From the NCBI RefSeq assembly GCF_014356525.2, contig NC_052518.1, positions 10,870,874 to 10,934,873 on the forward strand: 64,000 nucleotides of DNA. The letters are read 5' to 3'. The position numbers and the translations under genes are program-made. Below, piece after piece: positions 44,931-57,519 of this stretch. Below the pieces are notes generated by a model. That model was not told the origin of the DNA. It was given only the letters and a program-made list of their open reading frames with translations, and did no database searches. Position 1 is the stretch's first letter. The number at the start of each line of letters is the position of its first letter. Source of the DNA: Nilaparvata lugens. Lineage: Eukaryota; Arthropoda; Insecta; Hemiptera; Delphacidae.

Positions 44931-47900
44931 AAAATGATTCTAGCTCCTGTTTTACAGCTAAATTCAGATTTTCTGTCTTATCAATCGTCTGAAGTATCAG
45001 TTGAGCTATTCTGAATGCACCTAATTATTAGAGTGCATCTTATCACAATGTACTCAACAAGTGTTCTCGATTGAGTTCACTACTACTCAATTTTCCAATC
45101 GCTTAATGTGTCATTAATCCATTTCCTGCATTGATCTGTTCAATATTTATTAGGCTACATTAATATTCACCATTTACTAATCATCTTTTATTGTTTACCA
45201 CTTGATATCAATATTACTATCTACAACTTGTAATCCATTGCACCAACTAACCTACTACTACTTTCTGTTTCCCTTCATTTATGACATAAAGTCAGTATTA
45301 TCATAACATTCATATTTCCTTTCAGTACTAGAAGCTGTGCTTCTAGTGAAGAGGATTGTTTTAATTTTCGGAACAAAATATTTCAAATTAATATTTATTT
45401 TACAGTTTTGAGTGCTAAGTAGAATGCATTTTGTTATCAATTCGGATCTTAATCTTTCTAAATTCAAAATCGATTGTTTCAAGTGTTTGTGTTTTGTTTC
45501 AATGTGGAAGTTAGTGAAGAATTGAAAAGTCGCACATAACCTTTATTTGGTCAATTTATTTTATGAAATTGGGATGAAAATAAGTTTTGGACTGTAGTAT
45601 GTTTCTTTGTCCTTAAGTTGATTGTAAATGATGAATAAATTATCATAACCTATACATTTGTTAATGCTATCATCATTTTCATACCATCTATCCAGCAATC
45701 ACTTCAAAATTATAGTAATCATGTTATTATTCAATTCAAATTTATTTCTTCCACAAAATACAACAATTACTAAGATTGCATTAACATGTACCTTAACCTA
45801 GTTGGTGAGTGATTTTGTCGATATCCCAGCCTGTTTATCTTCAAAAACTTCTGTCACAAATTTGAAAATTGAAATTACTGTGATTATTTGGCTTCTGAAA
45901 ATGAATGTACGGACTTGGATGAGTATTCTAGCGCGATGCTTATTTTTCAACATGGATGGCAATGAGGAAGCTGCTTGTTTTGTTTAAGTACTTATTGAAA
46001 GGACTTGTCTGTGATGAATTTTAGGCGTGCCGTATTTGAACAATTGCTTACATTCAGTATTCAGATTTGAAACGTGGTTCAGGGTAACACGCATTTCTAA
46101 CGATGGTTATTCGATAAACAAAATGCTCCAGTCGTTTAGGAAACGACCGAACTTGAAATTATTATGCTTGTAGTATTTTTTTGGGATTGAAAATATTCAA
46201 AAAATGGATATGAATATTAGGCTCAAGTGAATGAAGATAAGTTTTTTAAATTGAGGTGATATTAGAGATCAGAGCTCAAAAACATATTCTGCTTACAACT
46301 GCAAATCTGTGTAATTTAGTTCTAAATCCCCAAATTTATAAGTAATCTCCCTATAAAAATCAGCCCTGTAATAGAATAAAATATATTATTTTTCGATTTA
46401 CTCCTGGAAATAACACTCTGACCTGTTGTAATCTGCAATAATCTTCAATATTGGAGGTTACTTCCACTTGAATAACTATAATTTTTTCTGATTATATTCA
46501 TATTTTTGTTTTTATTGGAGGCTACTATTAATAAATTACTATTTGTTTATGAAATATTACTAAAATTTAGAATTTCTTTCAAGATTAGATTTTCTATTCA
46601 ATTGACCGTGTTTTCTCCAATACTTGAAGCATTATTACTTTCATATTTCTATCTTTATTAAAATAATAGAAAGGGAGTGTCAAAACAGGATGAAGAAAAT
46701 TCGAAGCAACAAGGTCACATATATATTGTTGATGGAAAATTTCAATTTCCATTCACAATAAAAACATTGATCAAATTACTCATTCTCTCTATTTTTTCTT
46801 TCTTTCTCTCTCATTCAACCTACTCTTATTACAATAATATTCTTCTCGAATCTGAACTTATTTTATCACCCACACTTGACACTCCTTGAAGTTCATTTTC
46901 TTCAAAACTATACTAACTTGATGTTATTATACCAGTATAAATAATTATTCATGGATTTCAAGTTAGAATATAAAATAATGCTCAGTAACCCAATTCTAAA
47001 ATCAGCACTGGCTGATCTCCAGTGAAGAACGAAGAAGTTAAATCCCACAAAAATATTTTGTAAGAAGTATTTGAATTGAACATAAATTTCTAATAGTTGG
47101 GTATGTTTTTATGAAACAGACTATTCAGTCACCGAACATATTTTTTGTAAATTTTATTTTATTCAATATTGCACTTAGTGAAATGACCAATTACTCAATG
47201 ATCAACTCGTCACTGAATTCTAAATTCATCATTTCCGACCTGAGAAATTACTCTAGCGTATTTTGTGAGTTACTAAAACTACTGCAGATAATGCATATTT
47301 ATCGGTTTCTCGGCAAATTAAAAATATAGTAAAATATTATTCCTGTAAATAAATATTGTAGTGTATTTACGTACATTATAAACCCTTTTCTATTCTCTCT
47401 TCAAAAATTTCACAGATAAATCCTCTTAAATCAAGAGAATTCTTCATTCTCTTGTAGTAGTAACCAATAGAATATGCCTGCAACTGTTTAAGATTCTATT
47501 TCTCTTTGGTAGGCTAGTAGCATGTCATGAAGACAAAACCACGGCTGTACCATGACATTGAAACGTGATTGGCTTCATATATTATGAAGGCTAGACTACG
47601 TGCGATCGAACATAATTCATTCTGCCATGGATCAAGGAGGTACTCCACCTCCATACCCTACTCGTCTACCAAAATTATACTTTTTACCACATTTTTATCT
47701 GCCGATTTTTCCCACCAAATCACTTCATAATCTAGCGTGTCTACTTGTAGTGAAATCCACTCCAAACTGTCAAAATTCGTTCATGGGAAGCATTGGTTTA
47801 CTTAAGCAATGCTGAAAGTATGAAAATTACTCTATAGTATTTCAAGGATTATAATCAAATTTTAAATATTATTGAATATTGATTATAAAATCAATATAGA

Positions 47901-49240
47901 AATTAATTTCAGGTACGTTTTTAAAGTTACTTCCGATAGTTATAAGTTCAAATGTGAGATTCAAGTAAATAAATAAATGAATAATCATTTAATTTGTTCA
48001 CGGACTAACCTTGCAAATACAGAGATGCAGTTAAATGTGAGATTCAATTAATAAGTTTCTAAAATAATGAATGAATAATGAATTTATTGCCAAATACAAG
48101 GAACATTTTTACAAATAAAAATAATCATTAAAATACAATAGTTTTTGGCGTGACTGGAAAAAGAAGCCTTGAGCTCCAGCCACGAGTTCTAAAAATAAGA
48201 AATACATTTTTTTAATCTAATAGCAGCAGTAGAAATGAAACAATTCTGTTGGTGGATGATAATCTATGAATGTTGAATTGTATCGATAATCCAAGTACTT
48301 GTTAAACAAAATATAAATGCACAGAAAAATAATATAATAATTAACTTTAATTAATTAATATAATGATATATAATATATTATTAATTAATATAATAATTAA
48401 CTTTTAATTTAAAGTTTTCAAGTTACTATGTTTACTAAAGATTGATTTCATACTCTCAGTATTCCTTATAAATAATATCAATGTGGGCTGAGATGACTAA
48501 AACGTGTTATATTGAAGTATGGTAGAATATCTTTCAACATAGTTTCCATACGTAGTTATATAAGCGGTATTGAAGTGGCTAATTGAAAAATTGAGCAGTT
48601 AAATAGAATAATTACACGTAAATTGGTAGTTGAAAAGTCGTTTGATCGTTATTTCCGATAGAATGTTGCATGTATGAGCTATTTATAAGTGAATGGGTAC
48701 TCAGTGAGTTCAGTAGAGCAATAACTTTTATGCACGAGTTCTTGACCGTATAAAAGGCATCCTGCTCGAATACAGCTATACTTGACTCGTGTAAAGTTCT
48801 ACTTTAGAATTTTATTATATCTATCAATCTATACATTTCAATACTTGTATACGATTTTTGTATATTTAGGTATGTCATTTGTTCGTTAAATTTTCTTCTC
48901 GTGCACACCACTTTCCTCATTTTAGTAGAAATATTTTCAATATTACTAGTAGTTGACTTGTGACCGGATAATACATGTCGATATACGGGACCTAACCATA
49001 ATACATGTACTTGGAGATAGCATCTTTAGTTCAGTCCACTTTCTACGATCACGGGGTTGAGTCTATGACAATTCCCCACAATTTTCTCCTACTTTTGTTA
49101 ATTCGTAACTCGTTAGCATAGTGATACAAGTCATATTGAAACAGTTAATCTACCAGAAAATTTTGAAGACACAAAAATTTCTAAACAAGGCTCGAATATA
49201 AAAGAGAATACCTGTGATGATTACAATACTTGAATTAAAT
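44931..49240. other. Intronic AT-rich stretch with minor repeat tails
   Basis: 45728-45800 (TTCAATTCAAATTTATTTCT) and 48057-48190 (AATGAATAATGAATTTATTG) look like LINE 3' tails on the - strand. A Pro-rich start MDQGGTPPPYPTR at about 47627 is noted but has no support as an exon. No other feature. Confidence 0.35.
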
Positions 49241-49243
49241 AAA

Positions 49244-49806
49244 AACACACATATGTTGTCAAATTCTACACAACTGTGGAGTTGTGTAGAGTTTTACAAC
49301 ATATGTGTGTTTTTATTCAATTATGGAACGGTTCCACAATATTGACAATGACTCAGTCGGATTACAATACTAATGTATTAATTGCAAATTTCACGAAAAC
49401 CGTTTACTTAACAGAAAATTTACAAGAGATAAAAAAGTTAGCAAATTTTATCAAGATTTCATGGATACCTCAAGTATTGGTCAAAGAATAACAGAGAAAT
49501 TTATTATTTTCGTATTGCATGCATGACCACTTTTCACAATTTAAACATCAATATTACATTTTTAATTCCAATTGTATTCTAGATGAAGCTTTGAAACTCG
49601 ATATGGCTCCATATGGCCATCCAGCTGATTTTACAATGTTTTTCAGATGATCTTTTTTGTTCAAGATCATGCATGCTGTACGAAAATAATTAATTTCTCT
49701 GGCCAATCTTAATAAATGAAATCCTTGAAATCTTGATAAATTTGCTAACTTTTTGTCTGTTGTAAATTTTCTGTAAAGTAAACGGTTTTCGTGAAATTTG
49801 CAATCA
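49244..49806. repeat. Hairpin plus long fold-back
   Basis: 49244-49316 is a tight hairpin: AAAAACACACATATGTTGT / ACAACATATGTGTGTTTTT with CTACACAACTG/AGTTGTGTAG inside. 49381-49540 and 49660-49806 form a longer inverted repeat: TTGCAAATTTCACGAAAACC pairs with GGTTTTCGTGAAATTTGCAA and GCAAATTTTATCAAGATTTC with GAAATCTTGATAAATTTGC. The downstream piece ends ACTTCTGAAACACTCTGTATA at about 50090, similar to ends of several insect transposons. Confidence 0.7.
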
Positions 49807-50260
49807 AAAATTTAAAATAGCCGCCATTTTGATTATGTACATCGAACATTTTTTATTTTATTTTTTAAAGTTGAGTCGTTATAGCATAATTAATATTCAT
49901 GTCAAATTTCAGATCAATACAACATTTTGTTCTTGAGATAAAAATTTTTAAGTGAAGAATACAAAATGGCAGTGTATAAAGATAACCGCTGAGTTTTGGA
50001 CACTTGAAATACGACATTTGTAGTCTCCTATCATCCAAGAACAATACCCTAAAATGTTCGACACTACTTCTGAAACACTCTGTATATCAATGAATAAATG
50101 CGAGCTTTCAAGGACCAAAGAACTGTTCAGAGCTTCAATTTGGTTCTACGATAGTAATACTCACTTCAAAGTGTCAGCATTGCATGAATGGGAAGTGTTA
50201 TGATGTTATAATGTGGAATACTGACAGTAGTGATGCTCCGAAACCGAGTTTAAATGTGCT

Positions 50261-50638
50261 ATAGTGAGGTCCACGTTATAATGGCAGTGCTTGATTAGCA
50301 AATGTATTGCTATCCTTGTCTATCATTCAACAAAGCGGATAGCGCTATCTCTTTCTCGCTTTGCTCTGTTGCCAGATTGTCTTTTAACAATGTAGAATTA
50401 ATAACTAATTAACAAAATATTTCATCTTGAGTATGAAAATACATTATTAAATTATTGAAAAATATAATTTCTTGATAAATAGAATATAATTTATCATTTT
50501 AAACGAGAATGAACAGTTAATATTACATCAATAAACCTGTATCAGCTACCGTCTATTGAATGCATTGACAAGACAGAGGATCGGCAACGTTGTTCTCTTA
50601 TCTTTCTTCACTGCCATTATAACGTGGACCTCACTATA
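50261..50638. mobile_element. TA-type MITE, copy 2
   Basis: Ends ATAGTGAGGTCCACGTTATA and TATAACGTGGACCTCACTAT; same family as 43061-43386. The internal part has CATCTTGAGT and AATAATAA-type AT-rich filler and no transposase. Confidence 0.78.
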
Positions 50639-51133
50639 GATCCAGTAGGAAGCCATTTGTCTCAATGTTGCTCACTTATCTAATAGCTGCAGTGGTACTG
50701 TAACAGTTGCCAAGCAATAAACCTACTTATTACTTGCTAATAGATTATTAATTCATATTTTAGTGAGATGATTTCAATGAAGTAGGTGATATGATGTGGA
50801 AGTATATAATTTTCATGAAGTATGGAATGTGTGATAGTAAGGATGTAATTGATTGACATTGAAAAATCTGAAAAATTCTTGACATTCAATTTTATTTTTG
50901 GTGCTGTAATCTCTACCAGGGTGTTGAACTCAAGTCACGGGGTTACTGGTTCATGAAGACCGCCCTGATAAGTATGAAAAGTCTCTTTATCTACGACCAT
51001 TTTGTAGCGTATTTATTAGTTCTACACTCTATGCTAAACAGCTCTCTTTCTCTCTCAAACGTTTTGCATTATGAACTATTATGCAAGTGTTGAACAATTG
51101 TTTAGAACAATTCCAAAATAGCACAATTTTAAA

Positions 51134-51603
51134 TTAACCTTCCGGTAGTCGCGCCCTTCTCAATCACACGAGCAGTCGCATGTTGTAATTTCTACAACAT
51201 CCAATTTTCCAAGTGTTATGTACTCTACTGTCAAAACATATAAATTAATTGTATAATTAATTTTTCCATCTTCTTGGATTATTTTACGCCTATGAACATT
51301 TAGATGATTACTATTTCATAGCCCAATATGGTACATCAAGCAAAGCCATCAATTCTGTATTATTGGTTCGTTTACAGTCCCCGTATACAGTCTTTCCCTA
51401 TCTTATGCACTGTCGCGACTAAATTGCACCTAAAGACTGAACCATTGCTCGGTTGATACTGCATCTCAGTGGAGTGATGGGGGGAAAGTTTTGGAATGCA
51501 TAGGTGACTCATTCACTGACACCACCCCATTCAATAGTTTTGTGCAGCAAAAAAACTGACACTGTTGTACTTTTTACAACAGCGCGACTGCCGGAAGTTT
51601 TAA
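51134..51603. mobile_element. TTAA-flanked MITE
   Basis: TTAA at 51134-51137 then CCTTCCGGTAGTCGCGC; at the other end GCGCGACTGCCGGAAGTT then TTAA at 51600-51603. TIR about 17 bp with one mismatch. Subterminal TTGTAATTTCTACAAC and TTGTACTTTTTACAAC add small hairpins. A piggyBac-like target, inferred. Confidence 0.55.
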
Positions 51604-52346
51604 AATAACATAATTTCAATTAGATAGCAATATTATTGTAGTTTATAATCACACTTTTAATAGTTCATAATAAAATTTTCCAAGGAAAAAAGTGTGCCCC
51701 TTTCTAAGTGATTCTCTTAGATTGAAATCTAGCAAAATATATTTGAATACATTAGTTTTTATGCATATATCAATGAAAATACTGTATCTCTCAGTAGAGA
51801 AATCATTTCAGATTGGTTGAAAACAAAGTGAATTTAAAATTGGAGATGAATAGAAACCTTACAACTGTGTAGTAGGGTACGATAACCTTAATACTGTAAA
51901 AATGTTGTACGATAACACATTGATACATTTTATCTCAAATTCTCGGTCTATTCACTCAGTAAATGAAGTAACAATTAATTTTGTTATCAGCCCATAAACT
52001 AGATCATCTATTTTCATGTTCATGGGTCTCCTATCAAGCTTCACGACTATCCTTGTTCATGAATCACATTAATTTTTCCGTTTCATCAGTTTATCAAATT
52101 TTTCTGCCAGATAAAAAATGATTAAACCAGAAATGCATGTAGAGTATACCTGACAATGTTTCTTTTTCCTGACCTGTCAGGAAATTGACTGATTTGTCAA
52201 TGTTTCTTTTAATTCAATGTATTTTACTTCTGCATTGAAAATATTGTTCTTGAGAATGGTGTGTTGTAGGGCTACTTCATATCTTGTATATTGAAACTCT
52301 GGATACTCAAATTACTTTCTAATTAGGTCTTCTTTCAAATTCCTTT

Positions 52347-53270
52347 TACTTTCCTTGCCCAATTACCATAGGTAAGGAAAGTATTGCTTTCCAAAAAAAT
52401 TAAGGTACCCTGATTTCAAGTTTTCTATACGTTTCAAGGCCCCCTGAGTCCAAAAACATAATTTTTGGGTGTTGGTCTGTGTGTGTGTGTGTATGTGTGT
52501 ATGTCTGTGAACACGATAACTCCATTCCTAATTAACCGATTGACTTGAAATTTTAAACTTAAGGTCCTTATACCATGAGGATCCAACAGTAAGAAATTCA
52601 ATAAAATTCAATTCAAGATGGCGGATAATTACTAAAAAACCATGTTTTTCACGTTTTTCTCGAAAACGGCTCTAACGATTTTCTTCAAATTTATACCATG
52701 GATAGCTATTCATAAGCCCTATCAACTGACATGAGTTTCATTTCTGGGAAAATTGCAGGAGCTCCGTAATATTCTTGAGAAAAATGGCGGATAATTACTA
52801 AAAACATGTTTTTCACGATTTTCTCAAAAATAACTCGACCGATTTTTTTCAAATTCATACCCTGTATAGTTATTTATCAGCTCTATCAACTGGCATGAGT
52901 CTTTTTCCTGGGAAACTAATGGGGGGTCCACCCCATCCTTGAGAAATGGAATTTGTAACCTCCTTCTCGTGCATGAGGGAGGTAGGTAGAGCAGTTTATA
53001 AAAAGAACACAGTCATAGTCAAGATATTTCATCTGTAGATCAGCTGTTTTGACGACTTTTAAAAAATCATGAATTTCACAATTTACACAAAGGAAAAAGT
53101 TCTCTGAAAACAATTATATATACACATATTATACAGAAGTGTTATCGTAGTTTCAAATATGTTGCCGCCAATCATCATTATGTTATTCCCCTAAATTATT
53201 CTCGTTTAAGAACGGGGCTTACAGTTCAATGAGCAAGGAAAGTTGTGTGAGTGTACCACACCAGATTTTT
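52347..53270 (+). mobile_element. CTTTCCTTGCC element, copy 2 (longer)
   Basis: Same start (TTTTACTTTCCTTGCCCAAT, ATAGGTAAGGAAAGTATTGC) and same end (AGCAAGGAAAGTTGTGTGAG, TGTACCACACCAGATTTTT) as 44262-44930. Includes a (TG)n run at 52480-52502, two internal unit copies, and an extra about 300 bases at 52915-53220 that copy 1 lacks. Non-coding. Confidence 0.75.
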
Positions 53271-53459
53271 CCTAATTTCGTTCAACTCTATTTCTGTATG
53301 TTTATGCACTGGTAATAGATGCTCTATGCTGTATTGAGAGAGGAATTCGTAAATGCTTTCAAGCAAGCGAGTATTTATGTGAATATTTTTTTGGTAATAA
53401 TACCAATTGTGTCAGAAACTGTGAACTGGTGATGAAGAATATTGTTGCCGAATTTCAGG

Positions 53460-53531
53460 TCCCATGTGGTCTAGTGGCTAGGATATCTGGCTTTCACCCA
53501 GAAGGCCCGGGTTCGATTCCCGGCATGGGAA
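53460..53531 (+). tRNA. tRNA-Glu (anticodon TTC)
   Basis: 72 bases that fold fully. The acceptor stem TCCCATG pairs with CATGGGA, with A as discriminator. The A-box region is GGTCTAGTGGCTAGGAT. The anticodon stem TCTGG/CCAGA holds loop CTTTCAC with anticodon TTC, and the T arm is CGGGTTCGATTCCCG (perfect B box). No intron. It sits in PDK intron 1 on the same strand. All stems are intact, unlike the degenerate SINE heads nearby, so it is probably functional. Confidence 0.95.
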
Positions 53532-54431
53532 GGATTTTTTGCTCTTGAATTATGAATAATTGGGTTTAATACTTTTTTAAAATGTTGTATAGGAGAGTAT
53601 TCTCTCAACTGGGTACATAATTTTGCTAACGGAAGTGTGCGTTTTAATTTGAAATTTTCAAGTGAATAATCAATGCTAAATGGTATCATAGAATAATTGA
53701 TTTCACATCACACATGAAAATATATATTAAGCTACTACTGTACTTCAAAAATAATAGATTGTCTACTTATAACAGTACAGGTTTACTTGATTTTTAATCA
53801 GTATATTAACAATTTAATCACAGTATTTAAATATTGATCAGGTGCAACCCTGACACCAGAACTGAGCCAGGTCCCTGGGCATTCATTTATTTTACTGTTA
53901 ATAAGTAACTATTGTTACTTTTTGTGTTCAACAGTAGCTCATAGTTTGAGTTCTTATTCAGGAAGCCTAATAAGTTTGATTCTGTTATCTTGAAGAAGAG
54001 CTGATCAATACTCATCAATAAGATACTCACAACTCCAAGGCTAAAACTAGTGAATAGTTCATCAGAAATGTGAAGAAAGAAAAACACATTTCACCTTGAG
54101 AAGACATGCTATTAGGTTTGTCACAGTGGTATGGAATAAATAAGTGATTTGTGTTACTAAAAACATCTACTTCTTCAGTTTTCACTCATCTTAAATAACT
54201 GAAAAGTATTGTTGCGTGAGTTTCTTTGATAAGTAAAATTCAATCAAATCTTGCAATTTTCCTCGTTGCTAAGTTGATGAAAGACGTGAAATATGCCATT
54301 CAAGGCTGTCAATATTCAGAATAATTTACAAAGTAGGAGTAGAATACTCTATTAATTTGATCATTCATTCATGAACCGATACGATCGTATGGATTTACAG
54401 TAATCATTATTCACATTATTTAAATTAAACT

Positions 54432-54652
54432 CGTATGGCTTTTATTGGTGAGGAGACCCACCGCCTGAATATATAATTTGAGCCGTCGATGGGCCTTACG
54501 ACTGTCATACTTCAGCCGGGACCAACAGTTTAACGTGTACATCCAATAACACGGGAGTGATCTGGTTAAAAAACGTTTTGGTAATAGAGGGTTTGAACCC
54601 GGGATCTCTATGCTGCTACGCAAGCACTCTATCTATCAGACCACGGATCACA
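54432..54652 (-). mobile_element. tRNA-derived SINE, copy 3
   Basis: - strand head CGTGGTCTGATAGATAGAGT, GATCCCGGGTTCAAACCC (B box), core CCGTGTTATTGGATGTACAC and CTGTTGGTCCCGGC, tail CAATAAAAGCCATACGAG. Confidence 0.8.
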
Positions 54653-54966
54653 CTGATGAAATGACCTGACATCATAATCAAACAAAACAATCAAATCTTT
54701 AATAGACATGGTCACACCAAGCACACAAAGTAACGCAAATCAGTGATAAGAAACTGCAGAAGTATCTTACTTTAGTTGTGGATATTAAGCACATGTAAGT
54801 GTAGAAATTTATCAACTGTAGGTGCAATAACAGAAGAACTGCCTGAAAATTTGTAAAAAGTTGAAATTGTCTGTAAAGGAGCAAAATTGATACGATAGCT
54901 GTCAAACTATGCACACCACTAGTGAAGAGAAGAAAGAAACAATTTAAGTTATAGAAAGCCCTTTAG

Positions 54967-55538
54967 GCGGGCCGTCCACTAGAACCGTTTTCGTCCGAAC
55001 TAGCATCGGCCGAAAACTACCGAACGATCCCCCAACAAAGAAAGGAATAGATGCTCGTCCATTGCAACAGGTTCCGGCTCCGGCCAATCAATTTTTCGAT
55101 CCGAATTGAATGGAATTTTCCGGCTTTATCTGGCCGAACTAACTAGTCGAGCTGAGACAACAAAGTGTTCCTAACCTAAAATTTTTGTTTGTTCTTTGAA
55201 GTTGATAAGTTTGGTTCAAGAGCATGTTCCATTGTGGGATATGCGAGGCAAAAGATATCATCGTCGTGATATTCAAAGGAATCTGTGAACAAAGATTGCT
55301 TAATAATGAATAACTAATCTAGTGGATATTTGTTTATTTAATTTTCAAAATCTCAATATAATAATTGTTTTTGAAAAATGTTATTGGCTATGATAGTAGT
55401 TAATTCAATAATTGGCAACTACACTGACGTAAACGGTTCCAATGAACGACCATATTCGGCCGAATTAACGGCCGGCAGATTCGTCCGATCCAACGGCCGA
55501 ACGGATCGATTGAATACGGTTCCAGTGGACGGTTACCC
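54967..55538 (+). mobile_element. Harbinger-like MITE with MADF-domain remnant, copy 1
   Basis: Inverted ends GCCGTCCACTAGAACCGTTT and ACGGTTCCAGTGGACGGT. Subterminal regions are rich in CGGCCGAA words. At about 55199-55306 a + strand remnant frame reads KLISLVQEHVPLWDMRGKRY and HRRDIQRNL before a stop, which is the pattern of a MADF DNA-binding domain (L.xLV, LWD, RY). MADF/Myb-like proteins are encoded by PIF/Harbinger transposons. It lies upstream of PDK exon 2. Confidence 0.6.
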
Positions 55539-55919
55539 TTAGAGTATTCGTTATTGAAGTATGATTTTTTTTACCACTTATCAGATAGGTGACTATTTTT
55601 CAAGTGTTTTTTCCCCTTTGTTTAGTAATATTATAAGTATGATCTGTCCTCTTTTTGGGGTAAAGATTGATTGAAAAATTTAAAATAAACCATCACTAAA
55701 GATTGAAACCATTGCGTTTTAGGAGAGATCTTTATTGAAGAAAACAATTTGAAATTGACACAAATTTCCTGAAATGAGTGGTTATGATTATTTTAGTCGT
55801 TTACTCATGTATTATGTATTACCAGAACATCACCTATATTTCAAAAGAAATGCTTTTTGTTTTTAATTTTTACATTGTATTTTGAAAAATAAAGAGAGTT
55901 TTGTTGGGTTTTTTTTCAG

Positions 55920-56127
55920 GACTGAGCGCTTGTGAGAAGAAATCTTACACGTTCCTGCGCAAGGAATTGCCAGTTCGTCTCGCTAATATTATGAAGGAAA
56001 TTCATTTGCTCCCTGAAAATTTGTTGAAAATGCCCTCTGTAGGACATGTCAATGAATTGTACGCTCTATCCTTCAATGAAATTCTCGAGTTTGAGAAAGC
56101 CGATACTACCAGCAAGGACCTTGACAG
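55920..56127 (+). CDS. Pdk: Pyruvate dehydrogenase kinase, exon 2
   Basis: Acceptor TTTTTTTCAG then GA-CTG-AGC-GCT; ends GAC-AG before GTTAGT. Encodes LSACEKKSYTFLRKELPVRL, ANIMKEIHLLPENLL, then a more variable SVGHVNELYALSFNEILEF. This is the helical-bundle N-terminal domain of the BCKD/PDH kinases; human PDK2 has [20 protein letters not shown]. In the raw frame coding seems to continue past 56127, but that part is intron: only with the junction AG-G at 58446 does the family sequence resume. Confidence 0.93.
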
Positions 56128-57291
56128 GTTAGTCAATTTTTTTCAATCATTCATGTTTGATCAGTGTGGTCCTATATATAAGAACTTGTTTGCAACTAAA
56201 AAATTATTTTGGTTTTGTAAAGGTCACGTTTTAGGGATTTCGCAAAGCTTCATCTCGCCTTTTTTACCTGGTATGATAAAAATCGACATAAGACTCAAGA
56301 TAGCTCTCAACATACTTCTCAGGGGAAAGAATTTTGTCTTTTCCTCATGTTACTTGAAGAGATCATCCATTTAGTTGCACGGGAGCATAATAGTTTGAGA
56401 AATTCCTTCCTAGTTTTATAACAAGATGTAATATGTATCCCAATTTTCGTACAAAATTTCAAAAATATGTCTATTTCAGCAATAGATCTTATATTTGTTT
56501 AACAACTGGTTCTAAAGGTTTGAGAACAAACGTTTTTTTTAAAGTGAATTTTTCATAAAAAATAGCTTTCTATAATTAACTTATTTTATTATCTATACTA
56601 TAATAAAGGAAAGAACTGGCTTATACACGTACGGGATTGGAAAATTATGTTTGACGCATCATCACATCTGAACTACTGGACTGATCAACTCGAAAATTCT
56701 CAATTAACAGAGGATGGGTTATGGGCCTATTTTCAATTCTTCAAGATTTCATTACGTCAAGTTTTAAAATGGAACCTTGTGGAGCACGGGTTACCTGCTA
56801 GTATTATTATAAATTTATTATTATTATATTGTCGATGTGCTAGTATTTATTATTATAAATTGTAATTTTACAATTAATTATGAACCATCATTATTATTGT
56901 CGATGCGGCTGCACTGTTAACTTATTCGATTCTAACATATTCACTTGAAATTGTCAGCATTCCTGATAAATAACGTCAGTGCTTCCCCATTCAATCAATG
57001 CTGACAGATGAAAGTGAATCTCACTATACCAAGAATAGCTTACTTGGATCTTTCGCACATTTAGATAACTAATTTTGACAAAGATTCAATTTTTTAGAAA
57101 ATGCACTATACTGACGTTTGTCAAAAGCCCAGTTGCCGTACTCTGCGGCTTATCTCACTGAATTTGTATTGACAATTTATGAAACTAATCACCTGGTGAG
57201 ATCATCAAAAGATCAGCTTGTTTTCATCATTTCTAATAAGCTGGAAATTACTGAGATATTGTAATATTCAAATGCTAATGAATAATTATTA

Positions 57292-57472
57292 ATTATTATT
57301 AAACGAAAATCCAAATTTGCAAAATATGCGAAACTGCAAATATTGACAACAGATGTTCGAATATCGAATTTCCATCTAGCTGTTTACCCTGTTGTCAATA
57401 TTTTCAGTAGCAGAAGTCTTCGGGGTGAATTACAGCATTTAATTTGGATTTTCGTTTAAATAATAATTGTTA
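57292..57472. mobile_element. Inverted SINE-pair element, copy 2 (core deleted)
   Basis: Begins ATTATTATTAAACGAAAATCC and ends GGATTTTCGTTTAAATAATA, with CATCTAGCTGTTTACCCTGT, GTTGTCAATATTTTCAGTAG and TCTTCGGGGTGAATTACAGC inside. These are the tail words of the element at 32009-32492, again in both orientations. The tRNA-like heads are missing. Confidence 0.65.
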
Positions 57473-57519
57473 TTATTACTAATAAGCCCATTTACTGCAC
57501 GCTAGGGCTTTTTGTGTTG

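Larger units (their letters stand above)
42037..55919 (+). other. PDK intron 1, about 13.9 kb
   Basis: Bounded by donor GTAAGT (42037) and acceptor TTTTTTTCAG (55919). It contains two copies of a TA-type MITE (43061, 50261), two copies of a CTTTCCTTGCC element (44262, 52347), fold-backs near 49244-49806, a TTAA-flanked MITE (51138), a tRNA-Glu gene, a SINE (54432) and a Harbinger-like MITE (54967). The stretches 42040-43060, 44930-49240 and 53690-54430 hold no gene I can support. Confidence 0.8.

Noticed and set aside
47600..47815. Frame with MDQGGTPPPYPTR start
   Set aside because: The Pro-rich start resembles the first exon of some small membrane proteins, but no second exon, splice logic or neighbour supports it.
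53471..53689. 72-codon frame on the - strand
   Set aside because: It runs antisense through the tRNA-Glu gene.
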